From: Paramuribaculum sp.
GTDB taxonomy: Bacteria > Bacteroidota > Bacteroidia > Bacteroidales > Muribaculaceae
Direction of reading: 5' to 3'
Length of the DNA: 41,414 bases
NCBI GenBank assembly: GCA_022511125.1
Contig: JAFLSD010000009.1
Location: forward strand, 69,026 to 110,439
The notes beneath the pieces are model-generated. The model was not told the origin of the DNA. It saw only the letters and a list, made by a program, of their open reading frames with translations, and ran no database searches. This document shows, piece by piece, positions 20,069-29,984 of this stretch (positions are counted from its first letter, which is position 1; each line of letters opens with the position of its first letter). Position numbers and translations under genes: made by a program.

Positions 20069-21165
20069 CCACCATACGGGATATTATCAGCCTGATTGAA
20101 GATTTTGCTCCGTCGGCTTTACAGGAAAGCTATGATAATTGCGGTCTTCAAGTAGGAGATGCTACGTTGGAATGTACCGGAGCACTATTATGCGTAGATG
20201 CCCGACCCGAAATTGTAGAAGAAGCCAAACGAAAGGGTCTTAATCTTATAATTTGTCATCATCCTCTATTTTTCAAAGGATTGAAACGAATTATAGGAAA
20301 TACTCAGGTAGAAAAGACAGCTTGGGCTGCGATAAAACATGATATCGCTATATATGCATCCCATACATCACTTGATAACGCAAGAGGTGGTGTTTCTTTC
20401 AGTATGGCAGAGGCGCTCGGGCTCAATAATATCCGATTCCTCTCCCCACAAGACGACAAAATACTGAAACTGTCGGTGTGGATACCACGAGCACATGCGC
20501 TTGACCTGAGGGATCAACTTTTTATGGCTGGGTGCGGTCAGCTTGGGAATTATGACAACTGTAGTTTTTCCGTTGAAGGGACAGGTACATTCAGGCCTCT
20601 TGAAGGAAGTTGTCCTGCAGACGGAACGATTAACGCTCTTCATTCCGGCGAAGAAGTTAGATTGGAACTCTTACTGCCTCGTTGGATAAAAAGCAAAGTC
20701 GAAGAGACTATCCTGCTTAATCATCCTTATGAAGAACCGGCTTATGAGTTTTCTTCGGTAACAATCGGCACGAAATCGTCGGGGTTAGGAGCCGTCGGAG
20801 AGTTGAGCAGTCCTATCACGGCCGTTTCGCTAATTGAAAGGATAAAATCGACTTTTAATTCGCCGGTTGTAAGATGCAACAGGTTCGACATCCACACACC
20901 AGTCCGGAAAGTGGCTCTCTGCGGAGGCTCCGGCAGTTCTTTTATTGAGAACGCTATACGCGAAAAAGCACAGGTATATATAACTTCCGATACCGGCTAT
21001 CATGCTTTTGTAGATTATGCAGATAAGATTCTGATTGCAGACATCGGACATTTTGAAAGTGAAAACTGCGCCAAAAACATTTTTTACGGAATTATTAAAG
21101 AAAAATTTCCTAACTTTGCGGTCGAATATTCCAAAACCGAGTCTAATCCAATTATATATAGGTAA
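20065..21165 (+). CDS. Nif3-like dinuclear metal-centre protein (YbgI/NIF3 family)
   Basis: 366 aa, the long form with a PII-like middle insert. Metal-ligand motifs are visible at both ends: [10 protein letters not shown] (about 69-78) and [11 protein letters not shown] (about 99-109) in the first half, and SDTGYHAF with [10 protein letters not shown] in the last. Residues about 130-235 hold the insert. The family forms hexameric toroids with two metal ions per subunit. A GTP-cyclohydrolase-I-like role has been proposed but is not settled. It overlaps aspS by 4 bp and is followed 3 bp later by the zinc-ribbon gene. Bacteroidales genomes often have these two genes side by side. Confidence 0.9.
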   Translation: MTTIRDIISLIEDFAPSALQESYDNCGLQVGDATLECTGALLCVDARPEIVEEAKRKGLNLIICHHPLFFKGLKRIIGNTQVEKTAWAAIKHDIAIYASHTSLDNARGGVSFSMAEALGLNNIRFLSPQDDKILKLSVWIPRAHALDLRDQLFMAGCGQLGNYDNCSFSVEGTGTFRPLEGSCPADGTINALHSGEEVRLELLLPRWIKSKVEETILLNHPYEEPAYEFSSVTIGTKSSGLGAVGELSSPITAVSLIERIKSTFNSPVVRCNRFDIHTPVRKVALCGGSGSSFIENAIREKAQVYITSDTGYHAFVDYADKILIADIGHFESENCAKNIFYGIIKEKFPNFAVEYSKTESNPIIYR

Positions 21166-21168
21166 ATT

Positions 21169-21951
21169 ATGGCTACAGCAGACAATAAAAATGATAAAAA
21201 CATGTCGGTGGAATCTCGTTTAAAATCACTTTACGAGCTACAGACCATCCTTTCACAAATTGATAAGATAAGAACTGTCAGAGGAGAGCTCCCGCTCGAA
21301 GTCGCTGACTTGGAAGACCATATCAAAGGATTGAACACAAGGGTAGCCAATTTCAAAAATGAAATTGACGACTTGAAAAGAAAATCAGTCGCTGAAAAAG
21401 AAAAAATCAACGAAATCAAAACTAAAATAGCAAGATACGAAGAACAACTCAATGAGGTGAGAAATAACCGTGAATTCGACGATTTAACTAAACAGATCAC
21501 CTACGAAAAACTTGAGATTGAACTCGCCGAAAAACATATCGGTGAATATGCTCGCCAGATCGATGCTATCACAGCTGAAGTGCAGAACACTGAAAGTATT
21601 CTTTCAGACCAGATGCACATTCTCGAAGAAAAAAAATCAGAACTGGATGAAATAGTTTCCGAGACTAAACAGGATGAAGAGAAACTTAGAGAACAAGCAA
21701 AAGAAATCGAACCCAAAATCGACGCAAGGACCCTCACTGCTTTCAAACGTATCAGAAAGAACGCAAGAAACGGTCTTGGTATAGTTTACATCCAGCGTAA
21801 TGCCTGTGGCGGTTGTTTCAATCGTATTCCGCCTCAGAAACAGATGGAAATTAAGATGAGGAAAAAAGTTATCGTCTGCGAATATTGCGGTCGAATCATG
21901 ATTGACCCTGAATTAGCTGGCGTGGAGGCTGATGCACCTCAATCTAACTGA
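21169..21951 (+). CDS. Coiled-coil protein with C-terminal zinc ribbon (CT398-like)
   Basis: 260 aa. Residues about 20-185 are an almost unbroken charged coiled coil. The C-terminal zinc ribbon has two Cys pairs, CGGC (about 212-215) and CEYC (about 239-242). This is the C4-type zinc-ribbon family (CT398/HP0958-like). Homologues have been linked to flagellar transcript binding, but no flagellar genes are expected here, so the role in Bacteroidales is unknown. It lies 3 bp after the Nif3-like gene and is closed by a rho-independent terminator 20 bp after its stop. Confidence 0.85.
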   Translation: MATADNKNDKNMSVESRLKSLYELQTILSQIDKIRTVRGELPLEVADLEDHIKGLNTRVANFKNEIDDLKRKSVAEKEKINEIKTKIARYEEQLNEVRNNREFDDLTKQITYEKLEIELAEKHIGEYARQIDAITAEVQNTESILSDQMHILEEKKSELDEIVSETKQDEEKLREQAKEIEPKIDARTLTAFKRIRKNARNGLGIVYIQRNACGGCFNRIPPQKQMEIKMRKKVIVCEYCGRIMIDPELAGVEADAPQSN

Positions 21952-21971
21952 TAAAATACAATCTAATGATG

Positions 21972-22006
21972 GGACGGAGTTGGTGAACTACAGCTTCGTC
22001 CTTTTT
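21972..22006 (+). terminator. Rho-independent terminator of the aspS-nif3-zinc ribbon unit
   Basis: 8-bp stem with one G-U pair (21972-21979 with 21994-22001) and a 14-nt loop, followed by five T residues (22002-22006). It lies 20 bp past the zinc-ribbon stop and ends that operon before the DUF6155-like gene. Confidence 0.8.
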
Positions 22007-22034
22007 GTTATTCTTTAGTCATATTTTTTCTTTA

Positions 22035-22583
22035 ATGTCGAAGACATCTTTAAAAAAGCTACTCCAACGTATGGACAAGGATCAACTGATCAATCTTGTT
22101 CTGGAGGTCTATAAGGCTAAAAAAGAAGCTAAGGATTATCTCGATTTTTTTGAGAATCCCAATATTGACAAAAGGATGGAAAAAGCTCGTGCTGATATTC
22201 AGAAAGCTATCATAAGGGTGAAACGAGGACTGCTCAAACCGCGCATGTTGGCTGTAAAAGATGCTATTAAAAGCATATCTTCTCTGTCGCCGGGCGAAGA
22301 GTATATAGCCGATATTATGGTTTATGCTTTTAATGAATTTTGTATCGGAGCTATGTTCGGACGAATGAAGGATGCCACACTTAGAAGTGTGGTCAAATTG
22401 ATGAACGATACCATCGTTTTCGCCGACAAAAACGGATTATCGGCGTCAGTACTCCCCCGGATGCAGGCTACTATTCAAAGCTTGAAAACAGACTATATCT
22501 ACCGCAGAGAATTCAAACGTATAATTGAAGATTCATTTGCCGTAGCTATCGAGAACTGCGGACGACAAATCTATCTTTCATAA
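22035..22583 (+). CDS. DUF6155-like protein
   Basis: 182 aa from the ATG at 22035. The frame extends upstream to 22005, but that start falls within the terminator T-tract, so I use the internal ATG (MSKTSLKKLL). The sequence is helical and basic, with the family-like opening DKDQLINLVLEVYKAKKEAK and YLDFFENPN. No signal peptide, membrane helix or catalytic motif is visible. Proteins of this type are annotated DUF6155 in Bacteroidales; the function is unknown. It converges on the alpha-2-macroglobulin-like gene with a 13-bp gap. Confidence 0.7.
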   Translation: MSKTSLKKLLQRMDKDQLINLVLEVYKAKKEAKDYLDFFENPNIDKRMEKARADIQKAIIRVKRGLLKPRMLAVKDAIKSISSLSPGEEYIADIMVYAFNEFCIGAMFGRMKDATLRSVVKLMNDTIVFADKNGLSASVLPRMQATIQSLKTDYIYRREFKRIIEDSFAVAIENCGRQIYLS

Positions 22584-22596
22584 GGATCTATCGACG

Positions 22597-25500
22597 CTAC
22601 TCAGTCACAATCAGACGGTTTCCGCCTGAATGAGCTGAAACCGCTGGATTATACTGACTTTGGATTTTAGCTACTCCGCTTGTGAACTGACCTGCATTAT
22701 TCACCCACATATCGTAAGACAAAAGATAAGTACCTTTAGGTAGATGGTCAATGAAAATATTTGTCGATGAGTCTCCATTTTCCCTATAGAAGCACAACCC
22801 GTCTTGATATATCGGAGTAGGCAATTGAACGACAGGTTCCAGACAGGATGCACGTTCATCTGAAATAGTGACAAAATCTATATTGTCTTTATTAGTGATT
22901 GTCAACATCACTCTGATCTTGTCCCCTGTCTTATATTCCTTAACCGACGACAATTCCCCGTCTTTCACGAGATAAATTGCCTTGGCTATAGTTACCCCTC
23001 CTGACGAAGCCGGTTTGATACTATCTGATTCGGCCTTAAATTTAAAGAACACGCTTCCCCATGCAGGCGACATTCCGTTTCTATCTAATTCTATGATGGA
23101 ACCGGCTTTAATATCATCAGTAAGATTTACCTTAATCTCACCGAGATACTTTTCGCTATTGATATCGATCGACTTCCCATCTACCTTTACAGACACTTTT
23201 TGTGACTCACTGTACGGACGGGTCCTATTAAGGATGGCCGCAACAGTAGAGCTGATTCTATATCCGTCTGCCCACTTTTGACTCAACTTCTGATATATGA
23301 GATTTTGAACGATACCATTGCTAATTGGATTTGCCGGATCTATCATTGTAAATGCTTCCAGGACGGTCGTCGAAGCCTGAATTTGATTAGTTTCGTTTGC
23401 CCACCAAACTCCTTTGTCTTCAGTCGACACAGACATTTGCTCTATTGACCTCAGTATATCTTTGGCCAATGATTTATAACCTGAGTTTTGAAGAATCATC
23501 GCATTGATTGCTTTTGTCCTGATGTCTCCATCGTGACGGTTTTTTATTATCCGTTGGATCGTTGCTTTATATATTTTATCTCCTGAAAGCGATCTTTTAA
23601 ATTCTTGGAACAAAGTGCACAGTCTCGTGAATTCTATCGGACTGCTTCCGGCTTTATTTTTCTTGTAAGCAGAGACATTAATATCTTCCAAATATTTCAT
23701 CGCTTTGATGACAGTTGCCGACAATTTTGTATCTTCCGGAAAATAGCCTATTATTTTGAGTTGAGACAATACGTTCAAAACCTGAATCGTAACCCACTCT
23801 GAAGAATTAATAGAATTTTCGCTCCACGCAAAACCGCCATCCGAGCGCTGAAGTTTTATAAGCCTGTCGAAATTAATTCGGAAATTATTGTCGACTTCCT
23901 TTTGATCGAATATCATCGACAATTGTTCCATTCTTTCGGTTTCAGCAGATGCAACACCTGCCCATGGCGTTGATTTCAGCAAGAAATTCTTAAGATCTTC
24001 GTTCTTGCTCAAGGAAGATATCAGCACACTGTCTTCTGAACCAAATTGTTTCCAATAGGAAATAGCTTCTTTGATTATAGGATAACGTTTAGGAAGTTCT
24101 TTAGAGACTATATTCGAGAATAAAGAACCTGCGATATCTGTTGCAATATTTATGGTCGGCACGCTTAAGCCGGGTAATGTTGTGACGACATACCATAAAG
24201 GATTATCACAATATTCCAATACAACTTCTTCTTCCGGCTTGATTGATTTAATTTCTTTAGTATAAGATCTTTCTTCAGCCGAGATAAAGAATGGTTCCGA
24301 TTCTATCAGTTCTGTCGAAGACGGCAGAATGGGTATTAAAGTTTGTTCGCCGTCAGCCGCCGAATCGATTGAGGATCTGATTCTGAATCCCACAAACGCT
24401 AAGTCTGAAGGAGTATGAAAAGAAACCGTTACTTTTGTTGACGCTCCTTTGCTTACTAAAACGTCTTGAACAGATTTACTGATCGTTTCACCCGTTACAG
24501 GATTAAAGAACTCAACAGTCGTTACGGCAACAAAATCCTCGTCTGTATTATTATACACTGAGGCTGGAATAATTATGTCATCTCCCCATCTTAAATATCG
24601 CGGAACATTCGGACTAACCATAATGGGTTTAGACGCAATTATCTCACGATTAAGATTAGCTATATTCAATTCGTCGGTAAATGCTAATGCTAAAAGTTTC
24701 CACGTCGTGTTCGCGTTTGGCACAGTAAACGAGAGCGAACAACGGCCTTCATCGTCGGTAGTTAGGGAGGGCTTGAATAGTGCTAAAGAGATTTCAGACG
24801 GTCTATACTCAAAATCATCGGTATTGGTGTCACCTCCTGTCTCATTTTCTATCGCCTCTTCTATTTCGGCTCCTCCTGCATCCATTGCCATAGACGACAT
24901 TTCAAATGATTCAGTCACCGCTTCATCTGACATTTCCGATCTGGCCGATGGAGCCCTCTTCATGCTGTTCAACATCCTTAATTGCATTCGACCGCCAAAA
25001 CCATATCCATAAGTTTCAAATGAAGGGATTTGAATTTCTTTGCAATTCAGATATTTAATATTTTCATAAAGACCGGCATATACATTTCCTCTCATGTAAG
25101 CAGTTTGTATAGAAAATGATTTGCCATTCGACAGCACAGGAATAAAACTCAGACTATTGGGAACAATCTGATCTAAAGCGGCATTGTACATATCTAACAC
25201 AACACCGGCTTTCACTCCGCTTCCTTTCTTATTTTTCACCCTGAAAGTCCAAGTTTCTTGCTGGTTTGGAGTTATTTTATCTCTAAATGTTTCCGTCTCA
25301 ATAACTATCCCTTTATCCTGTTTACCGTTTGTCACTAAAATCTCGCATATCTTCGACTCATAGTTAGCGAGGGAATATAATGTTATCTTACCAGATTCAA
25401 TTTCAGCAGGTAGACTTACTGGTAGCTGATGAATCCCCATATGAGGCTCAAGCCATTTCTGCTCTATCAAACCACTGTCAGACCAGAGAGTATAAAGGAC

Positions 25501-28077
25501 ATAATTATTTTGAGAATATGTTCCGTACACCAATTTTTCACCGGAATTAATCTTAGAAACCGGCAACCATAATACTGTTGAATTGGTTGGTGGCATTTTG
25601 TCGTTAAGTCTGTAAAAACCTATTTTATTCAGGCGCACAGTGTCGCTTTCAGTAGAAAGCAAACATAACTCCACATCATAAGTTCCCGAAGCAAGTTCTG
25701 AAAAATCAGGCACGTTTCCGGAGGGAAATTCAAATGTTTTCAATTGTTCGCGCTTTCCATTCACGTCCTGTGTTAGACACATTTTTACAGTCATGACTGT
25801 ATCAGTGCCCGTATCGGTTACCACTCTTACCTCAAAGCCTGAGGGATTGTTGATATCTATATTGTTTTTTATCGACGCTATTATACCGTAACTCGGCTTT
25901 AACGAGAAATAATCGGATATTTCATGGGTTTCTCCCGTTGGAGATGTCACAATGACATTTATTCTGAAACGACCTACTCTATTTGCTACTATACTGTCGG
26001 GAATTTCGCAACTAAATCTACCGTTTCCGTCAGTCTGGGTGACAGCATTGAAAATATTTTCAGATGAAACAAATCTCCACCAACCGGTTTCCAATGTCAA
26101 ACTGACATTCACTTCGCCTCCCGAAATAGCCATTCCGGAATAGGTCTCGGCTTTACCATCAATTATTACAGGTCTCCCTCCTGAAATATCACTGTTTATT
26201 CTTGTAATTTCAGTGCGGAAAGTAGGTAATTTATAGTCTGACACCATAAAAGAACAATTCCCTGTGCCATCATTACAACTAAATTGAAGATTATAACGTC
26301 CTGTCATATGACCTTCTGGAATTGGGAACTTCCCCCAGATCCTCCCGAAATCGTCGGTTTTACCAATTAGTGTATCTATACAGGTATAGGAAGCGTCACG
26401 CAATACAACTCTTATTTCGATATCTTTGGCCACCTGACGAGGCTTTCCGGGGCGATAAGCTATTGCTAACCAACCTACACTGTCTCCCGGATGATATACG
26501 CCGAGATCCGTATATCCATTTATATTTACTTTTGAATTGTCTTTATTTTCCATCGGCGGAGAAACGAAAATTGTCGGTGTATAACAATCTCCTGGAATTC
26601 TTGCCGAAAGTCGACCTCTGAGCTCATTTCCCAATTCAAGAAGGCCTGATGAATTCGTTTTTCCTATTTCTTTATAATCTTCAGCAGAAGTCTTAGATGA
26701 ATCATAATAAATTGAAACATTTTTTTCTGGCTCACCAGTCTTTGGATTCACTACGAAAGCTTTATTGGTGTCAAATTTAAATGACCCTAATGCGAGATTA
26801 GTGCAATAAACTGTTTGAAAAGTCTCCTTTCGGTTTGGGATTTTACCATCCCACGAAGGAACTATTATGTAATAACCCGGTGCATCCGTAAGAAATTGAA
26901 TTGTCGTGTCACAATCAAAAGGAACATCTCCGGACAATTCTATCCGTTTAGACTCTTTGAGGGTTAGATTTTTCAAATCTTCAAAGCGAACATAATTATT
27001 GCTGATGAAACCGCTATTCAATCTATATAACGACAGAATTACATTTTTTGCATTAGACGATCTTAACCTTACGGCAAGGGAATCGCCCGGTACTATAACA
27101 GACTGGGATTGCACAGAAACATTTTTCCTTTTCATTTCCGATATTATATTCTTCAGGCAATCTGCCATCGGATATGCAGGATATTTGGACACAGCAGTTT
27201 CCAATTTGTTATAGTACCATCTCCTCCACTCATTATTTCCTGATAAAGATTGAAGCCTCTGAAGAATATAGCAGGAAAATTCATGATTTTCATTTTTCTC
27301 AAACAATCTGATTAATTTATCCTCTGTCAGATTTATCTGATTCTCGCCATAGATCACTACGGTTTCTCTCTGAAGGGAGTATTCAATTTTAGCCACTTCT
27401 GCATAAATCCTTGCGGCGCTCCCTTCGTGATGAAGGTTGATAATGCTGTCATATATTGAATCGATTTTGTTCTTGTCTGTTTGACGGAAACCGCTCAACA
27501 ACGCTATTGCCTTATAAACGGCGAAATCAAAAACTGTTGGGAAAACTTTCAGCGTTTCACTCGTAGAGGTTGTAACAGACCCCAATTGTGACAATTTTAT
27601 CCCAGCAAGATATTTCTCTTCTTCAAGTACTGAATTTAAAAGACTCTGGATTTTTTGTTCGAATAAATTCCCGTCCCATTCAGAAATGTTTGCAGGAACA
27701 TATCCTTCGGGTAGGCTTCTTTGGTCAAACTTCCATCTTTCTTGTTGATAATAACTGCTATAAATATCGGCCAAAAGAAGGTTTAGCATCGCTCTGCTAA
27801 GTTCGTTCTTCGAATCATCTATTATAATTTCAATTCTTTTAATACAGGTTTCTATACTGTCACTGTCGATCATCATATCCGACAAAGTCAGATCGATAAG
27901 CGACCTTAGAAGCAGCTCGGCATCTCCGGAATTTTGAGCAACCTTTAAATTCGCCTCAGATTTTTTAATCACTTCTCGCGGAAAAGCGAAATCAGGAGCT
28001 TTCAGACTGTTGAGCTGGCTGAAACAATATGAAAAACAGGTAACTACGAGAATAGTTACCGATAAGATTCTACGCAT
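22597..28077 (-). CDS. Alpha-2-macroglobulin-like envelope protein without thioester
   Basis: 1826 aa with a signal peptide (about residues 1-20). The N-terminal half has MG-type beta domains (for example DLGVYHPGDSVGWLAIAYRPG). A low-complexity acidic linker with Met/Ser/Glu runs about 1042-1092. Then comes the conserved block SLALFKPSLTTDDEGRCSLSF and LRWGDDIIIPASVYN, followed by the helical TED-like region with RLIKLQRSDGGFAW and a final receptor-like domain. Active A2Ms carry a CxEQ thioester after the block NPLWYVVTTLPG. Here that place reads LSVPTINIATDIAG, so no thioester can form. Family members trap proteases in the periplasm; this one would have to act non-covalently, like E. coli YfaS. 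It is the last gene of the sigma-factor operon, 22 bp after the Spy-like gene. Confidence 0.87.
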   Translation of the reverse strand: MRRILSVTILVVTCFSYCFSQLNSLKAPDFAFPREVIKKSEANLKVAQNSGDAELLLRSLIDLTLSDMMIDSDSIETCIKRIEIIIDDSKNELSRAMLNLLLADIYSSYYQQERWKFDQRSLPEGYVPANISEWDGNLFEQKIQSLLNSVLEEEKYLAGIKLSQLGSVTTSTSETLKVFPTVFDFAVYKAIALLSGFRQTDKNKIDSIYDSIINLHHEGSAARIYAEVAKIEYSLQRETVVIYGENQINLTEDKLIRLFEKNENHEFSCYILQRLQSLSGNNEWRRWYYNKLETAVSKYPAYPMADCLKNIISEMKRKNVSVQSQSVIVPGDSLAVRLRSSNAKNVILSLYRLNSGFISNNYVRFEDLKNLTLKESKRIELSGDVPFDCDTTIQFLTDAPGYYIIVPSWDGKIPNRKETFQTVYCTNLALGSFKFDTNKAFVVNPKTGEPEKNVSIYYDSSKTSAEDYKEIGKTNSSGLLELGNELRGRLSARIPGDCYTPTIFVSPPMENKDNSKVNINGYTDLGVYHPGDSVGWLAIAYRPGKPRQVAKDIEIRVVLRDASYTCIDTLIGKTDDFGRIWGKFPIPEGHMTGRYNLQFSCNDGTGNCSFMVSDYKLPTFRTEITRINSDISGGRPVIIDGKAETYSGMAISGGEVNVSLTLETGWWRFVSSENIFNAVTQTDGNGRFSCEIPDSIVANRVGRFRINVIVTSPTGETHEISDYFSLKPSYGIIASIKNNIDINNPSGFEVRVVTDTGTDTVMTVKMCLTQDVNGKREQLKTFEFPSGNVPDFSELASGTYDVELCLLSTESDTVRLNKIGFYRLNDKMPPTNSTVLWLPVSKINSGEKLVYGTYSQNNYVLYTLWSDSGLIEQKWLEPHMGIHQLPVSLPAEIESGKITLYSLANYESKICEILVTNGKQDKGIVIETETFRDKITPNQQETWTFRVKNKKGSGVKAGVVLDMYNAALDQIVPNSLSFIPVLSNGKSFSIQTAYMRGNVYAGLYENIKYLNCKEIQIPSFETYGYGFGGRMQLRMLNSMKRAPSARSEMSDEAVTESFEMSSMAMDAGGAEIEEAIENETGGDTNTDDFEYRPSEISLALFKPSLTTDDEGRCSLSFTVPNANTTWKLLALAFTDELNIANLNREIIASKPIMVSPNVPRYLRWGDDIIIPASVYNNTDEDFVAVTTVEFFNPVTGETISKSVQDVLVSKGASTKVTVSFHTPSDLAFVGFRIRSSIDSAADGEQTLIPILPSSTELIESEPFFISAEERSYTKEIKSIKPEEEVVLEYCDNPLWYVVTTLPGLSVPTINIATDIAGSLFSNIVSKELPKRYPIIKEAISYWKQFGSEDSVLISSLSKNEDLKNFLLKSTPWAGVASAETERMEQLSMIFDQKEVDNNFRINFDRLIKLQRSDGGFAWSENSINSSEWVTIQVLNVLSQLKIIGYFPEDTKLSATVIKAMKYLEDINVSAYKKNKAGSSPIEFTRLCTLFQEFKRSLSGDKIYKATIQRIIKNRHDGDIRTKAINAMILQNSGYKSLAKDILRSIEQMSVSTEDKGVWWANETNQIQASTTVLEAFTMIDPANPISNGIVQNLIYQKLSQKWADGYRISSTVAAILNRTRPYSESQKVSVKVDGKSIDINSEKYLGEIKVNLTDDIKAGSIIELDRNGMSPAWGSVFFKFKAESDSIKPASSGGVTIAKAIYLVKDGELSSVKEYKTGDKIRVMLTITNKDNIDFVTISDERASCLEPVVQLPTPIYQDGLCFYRENGDSSTNIFIDHLPKGTYLLSYDMWVNNAGQFTSGVAKIQSQYNPAVSAHSGGNRLIVTE

Positions 28078-28099
28078 GTATTAAAAAAATGATTGGTGA

Positions 28100-28579
28100 T
28101 TATTTCTTTTCTTTCTTCCCCGGCTTACGCTGATGATCCATCAATTTACGTGTAAACTTCCTTTCTGCGCCTTTTAATTCAAAAAGCTGTTTTTTAGTCA
28201 ATATGGTTTTAAATTTTTTGAAATATTCCAATTCTAACGCAGCTTCTTTACTTTTCGCTTCATATAGCGCTTCGGCTGCTTTTTCATATTCGGTGTCGGT
28301 GATATTATCTTTCTTCGTCAGATCTTTTTCCATCTTACGTGCCTCGTCACCGATCTTTGCACAGTTCGCATCCATTTCTTCATATAGTGGCACGAATTTT
28401 GATTTTTGTTCATCTGTAAGACCCAATTCCTTGGCTACATATTCCGCTTTATATCTGCGCATCTCGTTGAACCATTGTTTACGTTCACGATCATTTTTCG
28501 CATCTCCACCCGCAAAGACTGAGACAGTTGAGATGATAGCTATTACGCTTGATAGAATGGTCAGAGATAATCGTTTCAT
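28100..28579 (-). CDS. Spy/CpxP-like periplasmic protein
   Basis: 159 aa with a signal peptide (about 1-23, ending VFAGG). The mature protein is helical and strongly charged. It has LTDEQKSKFVPLYEEM and later LTKKQLFELK, two copies of the LTxxQ-type motif that marks the Spy/CpxP group of periplasmic chaperones and envelope-stress sensors. The C-terminus is a Lys-rich tail. It sits in a four-gene unit behind an ECF sigma factor and its presumed anti-sigma factor (15 bp gap), which suits an envelope-stress response. No similarity beyond the motif can be claimed by eye. Confidence 0.7.
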   Translation of the reverse strand: MKRLSLTILSSVIAIISTVSVFAGGDAKNDRERKQWFNEMRRYKAEYVAKELGLTDEQKSKFVPLYEEMDANCAKIGDEARKMEKDLTKKDNITDTEYEKAAEALYEAKSKEAALELEYFKKFKTILTKKQLFELKGAERKFTRKLMDHQRKPGKKEKK

Positions 28580-28594
28580 AATCGTACTGTTTTC

Positions 28595-29005
28595 TTAATT
28601 GTAAAAAGCGGTAGTTTCTACACCTTCGTCATATAATTGTTCCAATATATCCGTTTCATCCACATCATAGACATAATAATCCGACATAAATGAATCGTCA
28701 TTCAAAGCTTCTGCCAAAACGGGATTATTTCCGGGAACCATTACATCCTCAGGTGATTTCATAAGATTGAACATTTTCATCATGCACCATACTCCCATAA
28801 ACATTGCTGCCATATAGACGTACGGCCTAACTTTCTGCCAGAAACTGCGAGGCATTATCCGTTCCTGATAGTCGAGCTTTTCCCACTCCCGCTCAGGCAA
28901 CATCGACGACATTTTTGCCGTAAAATCATCGAAATAACCTTCCGGCACAGTCATCCCGTCGTCATGACCCGCTTTTTCTAATATTTCGTTTTCAAACTCT
29001 TTCAT
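28595..29005 (-). CDS. Likely membrane anti-sigma factor
   Basis: 136 aa. The N-terminal 60 residues are cytosolic and acidic (VPEGYFDDFTAKM is seen in many Bacteroidota proteins downstream of sigma factors). One membrane helix (about residues 65-83, YMAAMFMGVWCMMKMF) is followed by a short acidic outside tail. No zinc-binding HxxxCxxC motif is present. The call as anti-sigma rests on position, topology and size: the gene starts 49 bp after an ECF sigma gene on the same strand. The biochemical activity is inferred. Confidence 0.6.
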   Translation of the reverse strand: MKEFENEILEKAGHDDGMTVPEGYFDDFTAKMSSMLPEREWEKLDYQERIMPRSFWQKVRPYVYMAAMFMGVWCMMKMFNLMKSPEDVMVPGNNPVLAEALNDDSFMSDYYVYDVDETDILEQLYDEGVETTAFYN

Positions 29006-29054
29006 CTTAGCAATTCTCTTTTCTATTCATTAGACTATCAACGACCTTAAAGGT

Positions 29055-29615
29055 TTAGTCTTCATTAAAAAATTGTTCGATTTTTTTTACTGCCAAATGA
29101 TAGGAAGCTTTAAGAGCTCCTGTTGATGTTCCTAATATTTCCGACATCTGTTTATAATCCATCTCGTCATAATATCGCATGTTGAATACCAACCGCTGCT
29201 TTTCGGGTAGCCGGGCTATCGCTTCGCGCAGTTTCTTCTTCAATTCATCACCGTCTATATGCTCGTCGGATTCAATACAGTTTATCAGATTGCTCGTTTC
29301 CTCGTCAATCGACAGATTTTGTTGTTTCCTTTGTTTTTCCAGAAAAGTCAGACTTTCATTTATAGCAATCTTGTAAAGCCAGGTGGACAGTTTCGCCTGA
29401 CCGCGGAATGCATCAATGGAAGTCCATGCCTTAAGAAAGGTGTTCTGCAACAGGTCGTTAGTGTCGTCATGACTCTGAACCATACGTCTTATCTGATGAT
29501 AAAGGGGTTCCGAATACTTTTTTATCACTTCTGTAAAAGCATTACGGCATTCCTTTGGATCACGAAGACGATCCACTAATTCCTCGTCATTTAACTTTTG
29601 CCAATCTATTGCCAT
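29055..29615 (-). CDS. ECF-type RNA polymerase sigma factor
   Basis: 186 aa. Region 2 (about 25-95) contains DDTNDLLQNTFLKAW, then FRGQAKLSTWLYKIAIN. Region 4 (about 125-185) contains LPEKQRLVFNMRYYDEM and the helix-turn-helix YKQMSEILGTSTGALKASY. This is sigma-70 family, ECF class. It heads a leftward unit: sigma, presumed anti-sigma, Spy/CpxP-like protein and alpha-2-macroglobulin-like protein. It has its own housekeeping-type promoter at 29633-29664. Its target promoters cannot be told from one window; autoregulation would be usual. Confidence 0.92.
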   Translation of the reverse strand: MAIDWQKLNDEELVDRLRDPKECRNAFTEVIKKYSEPLYHQIRRMVQSHDDTNDLLQNTFLKAWTSIDAFRGQAKLSTWLYKIAINESLTFLEKQRKQQNLSIDEETSNLINCIESDEHIDGDELKKKLREAIARLPEKQRLVFNMRYYDEMDYKQMSEILGTSTGALKASYHLAVKKIEQFFNED

Positions 29616-29632
29616 CGTCTATACACGCACCA

Positions 29633-29664
29633 CAAAGTTAACAATCTTTTTTCTCCCCGCCAAA
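29633..29664 (-). promoter_or_regulatory. Promoter of the ECF sigma operon
   Basis: Perfect Bacteroidota promoter on the minus strand: -33 TTTG (29664-29661), 20-bp spacer, -7 TAACTTTG (29640-29633). The -7 box lies 18 bp before the sigma-factor ATG. Confidence 0.8.
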
Positions 29665-29693
29665 TCCCTTGCTACAACATTAAAAAGCCATCA

Positions 29694-29909
29694 ATGAAAA
29701 TGAAGCTTCAACAGAATTGCCTAACCTTAAAAGACAATATAGCCAAATTCCTTCAATCCTTTTCTGAAGTAGTCAGAAAAGCCATTAAAGCAGTTATTTC
29801 CTTTGCCAAGTCAAAATTATACACAGAGATTGGAACGAAGCCAAAGCCGTGGTTTCAGCAGGTAAAAAGACCAATTTTAGAGCCTTTTGCTTCCCTCTTG
29901 TACCATTGA
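29694..29909 (+). CDS. Possible small basic protein, unrecognised
   Basis: A 71-codon frame from an ATG at 29694, in the 482-bp gap between the sigma factor and the abi gene. The product would be basic and amphipathic (many Lys, with FAKSKLYTEIG and KPKPWFQQVKR) and lack a signal peptide. I recognise no family, and no promoter or ribosome-binding site stands out. It could be a small membrane-active peptide, a remnant of a larger gene, or chance. Confidence 0.25.
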   Translation: MKMKLQQNCLTLKDNIAKFLQSFSEVVRKAIKAVISFAKSKLYTEIGTKPKPWFQQVKRPILEPFASLLYH

Positions 29910-29984
29910 GAAATAATATTCAAATTATCAAGAGGTTAATAAGTTCCTATAGAAGTAGGCGTTATTTAATCCTTAAAAATTTAA

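Noticed and set aside
22005-22034. Upstream start for the DUF6155-like gene
   Set aside because: It begins in the T-tract of a rho-independent terminator and adds a hydrophobic stretch not expected for the family.
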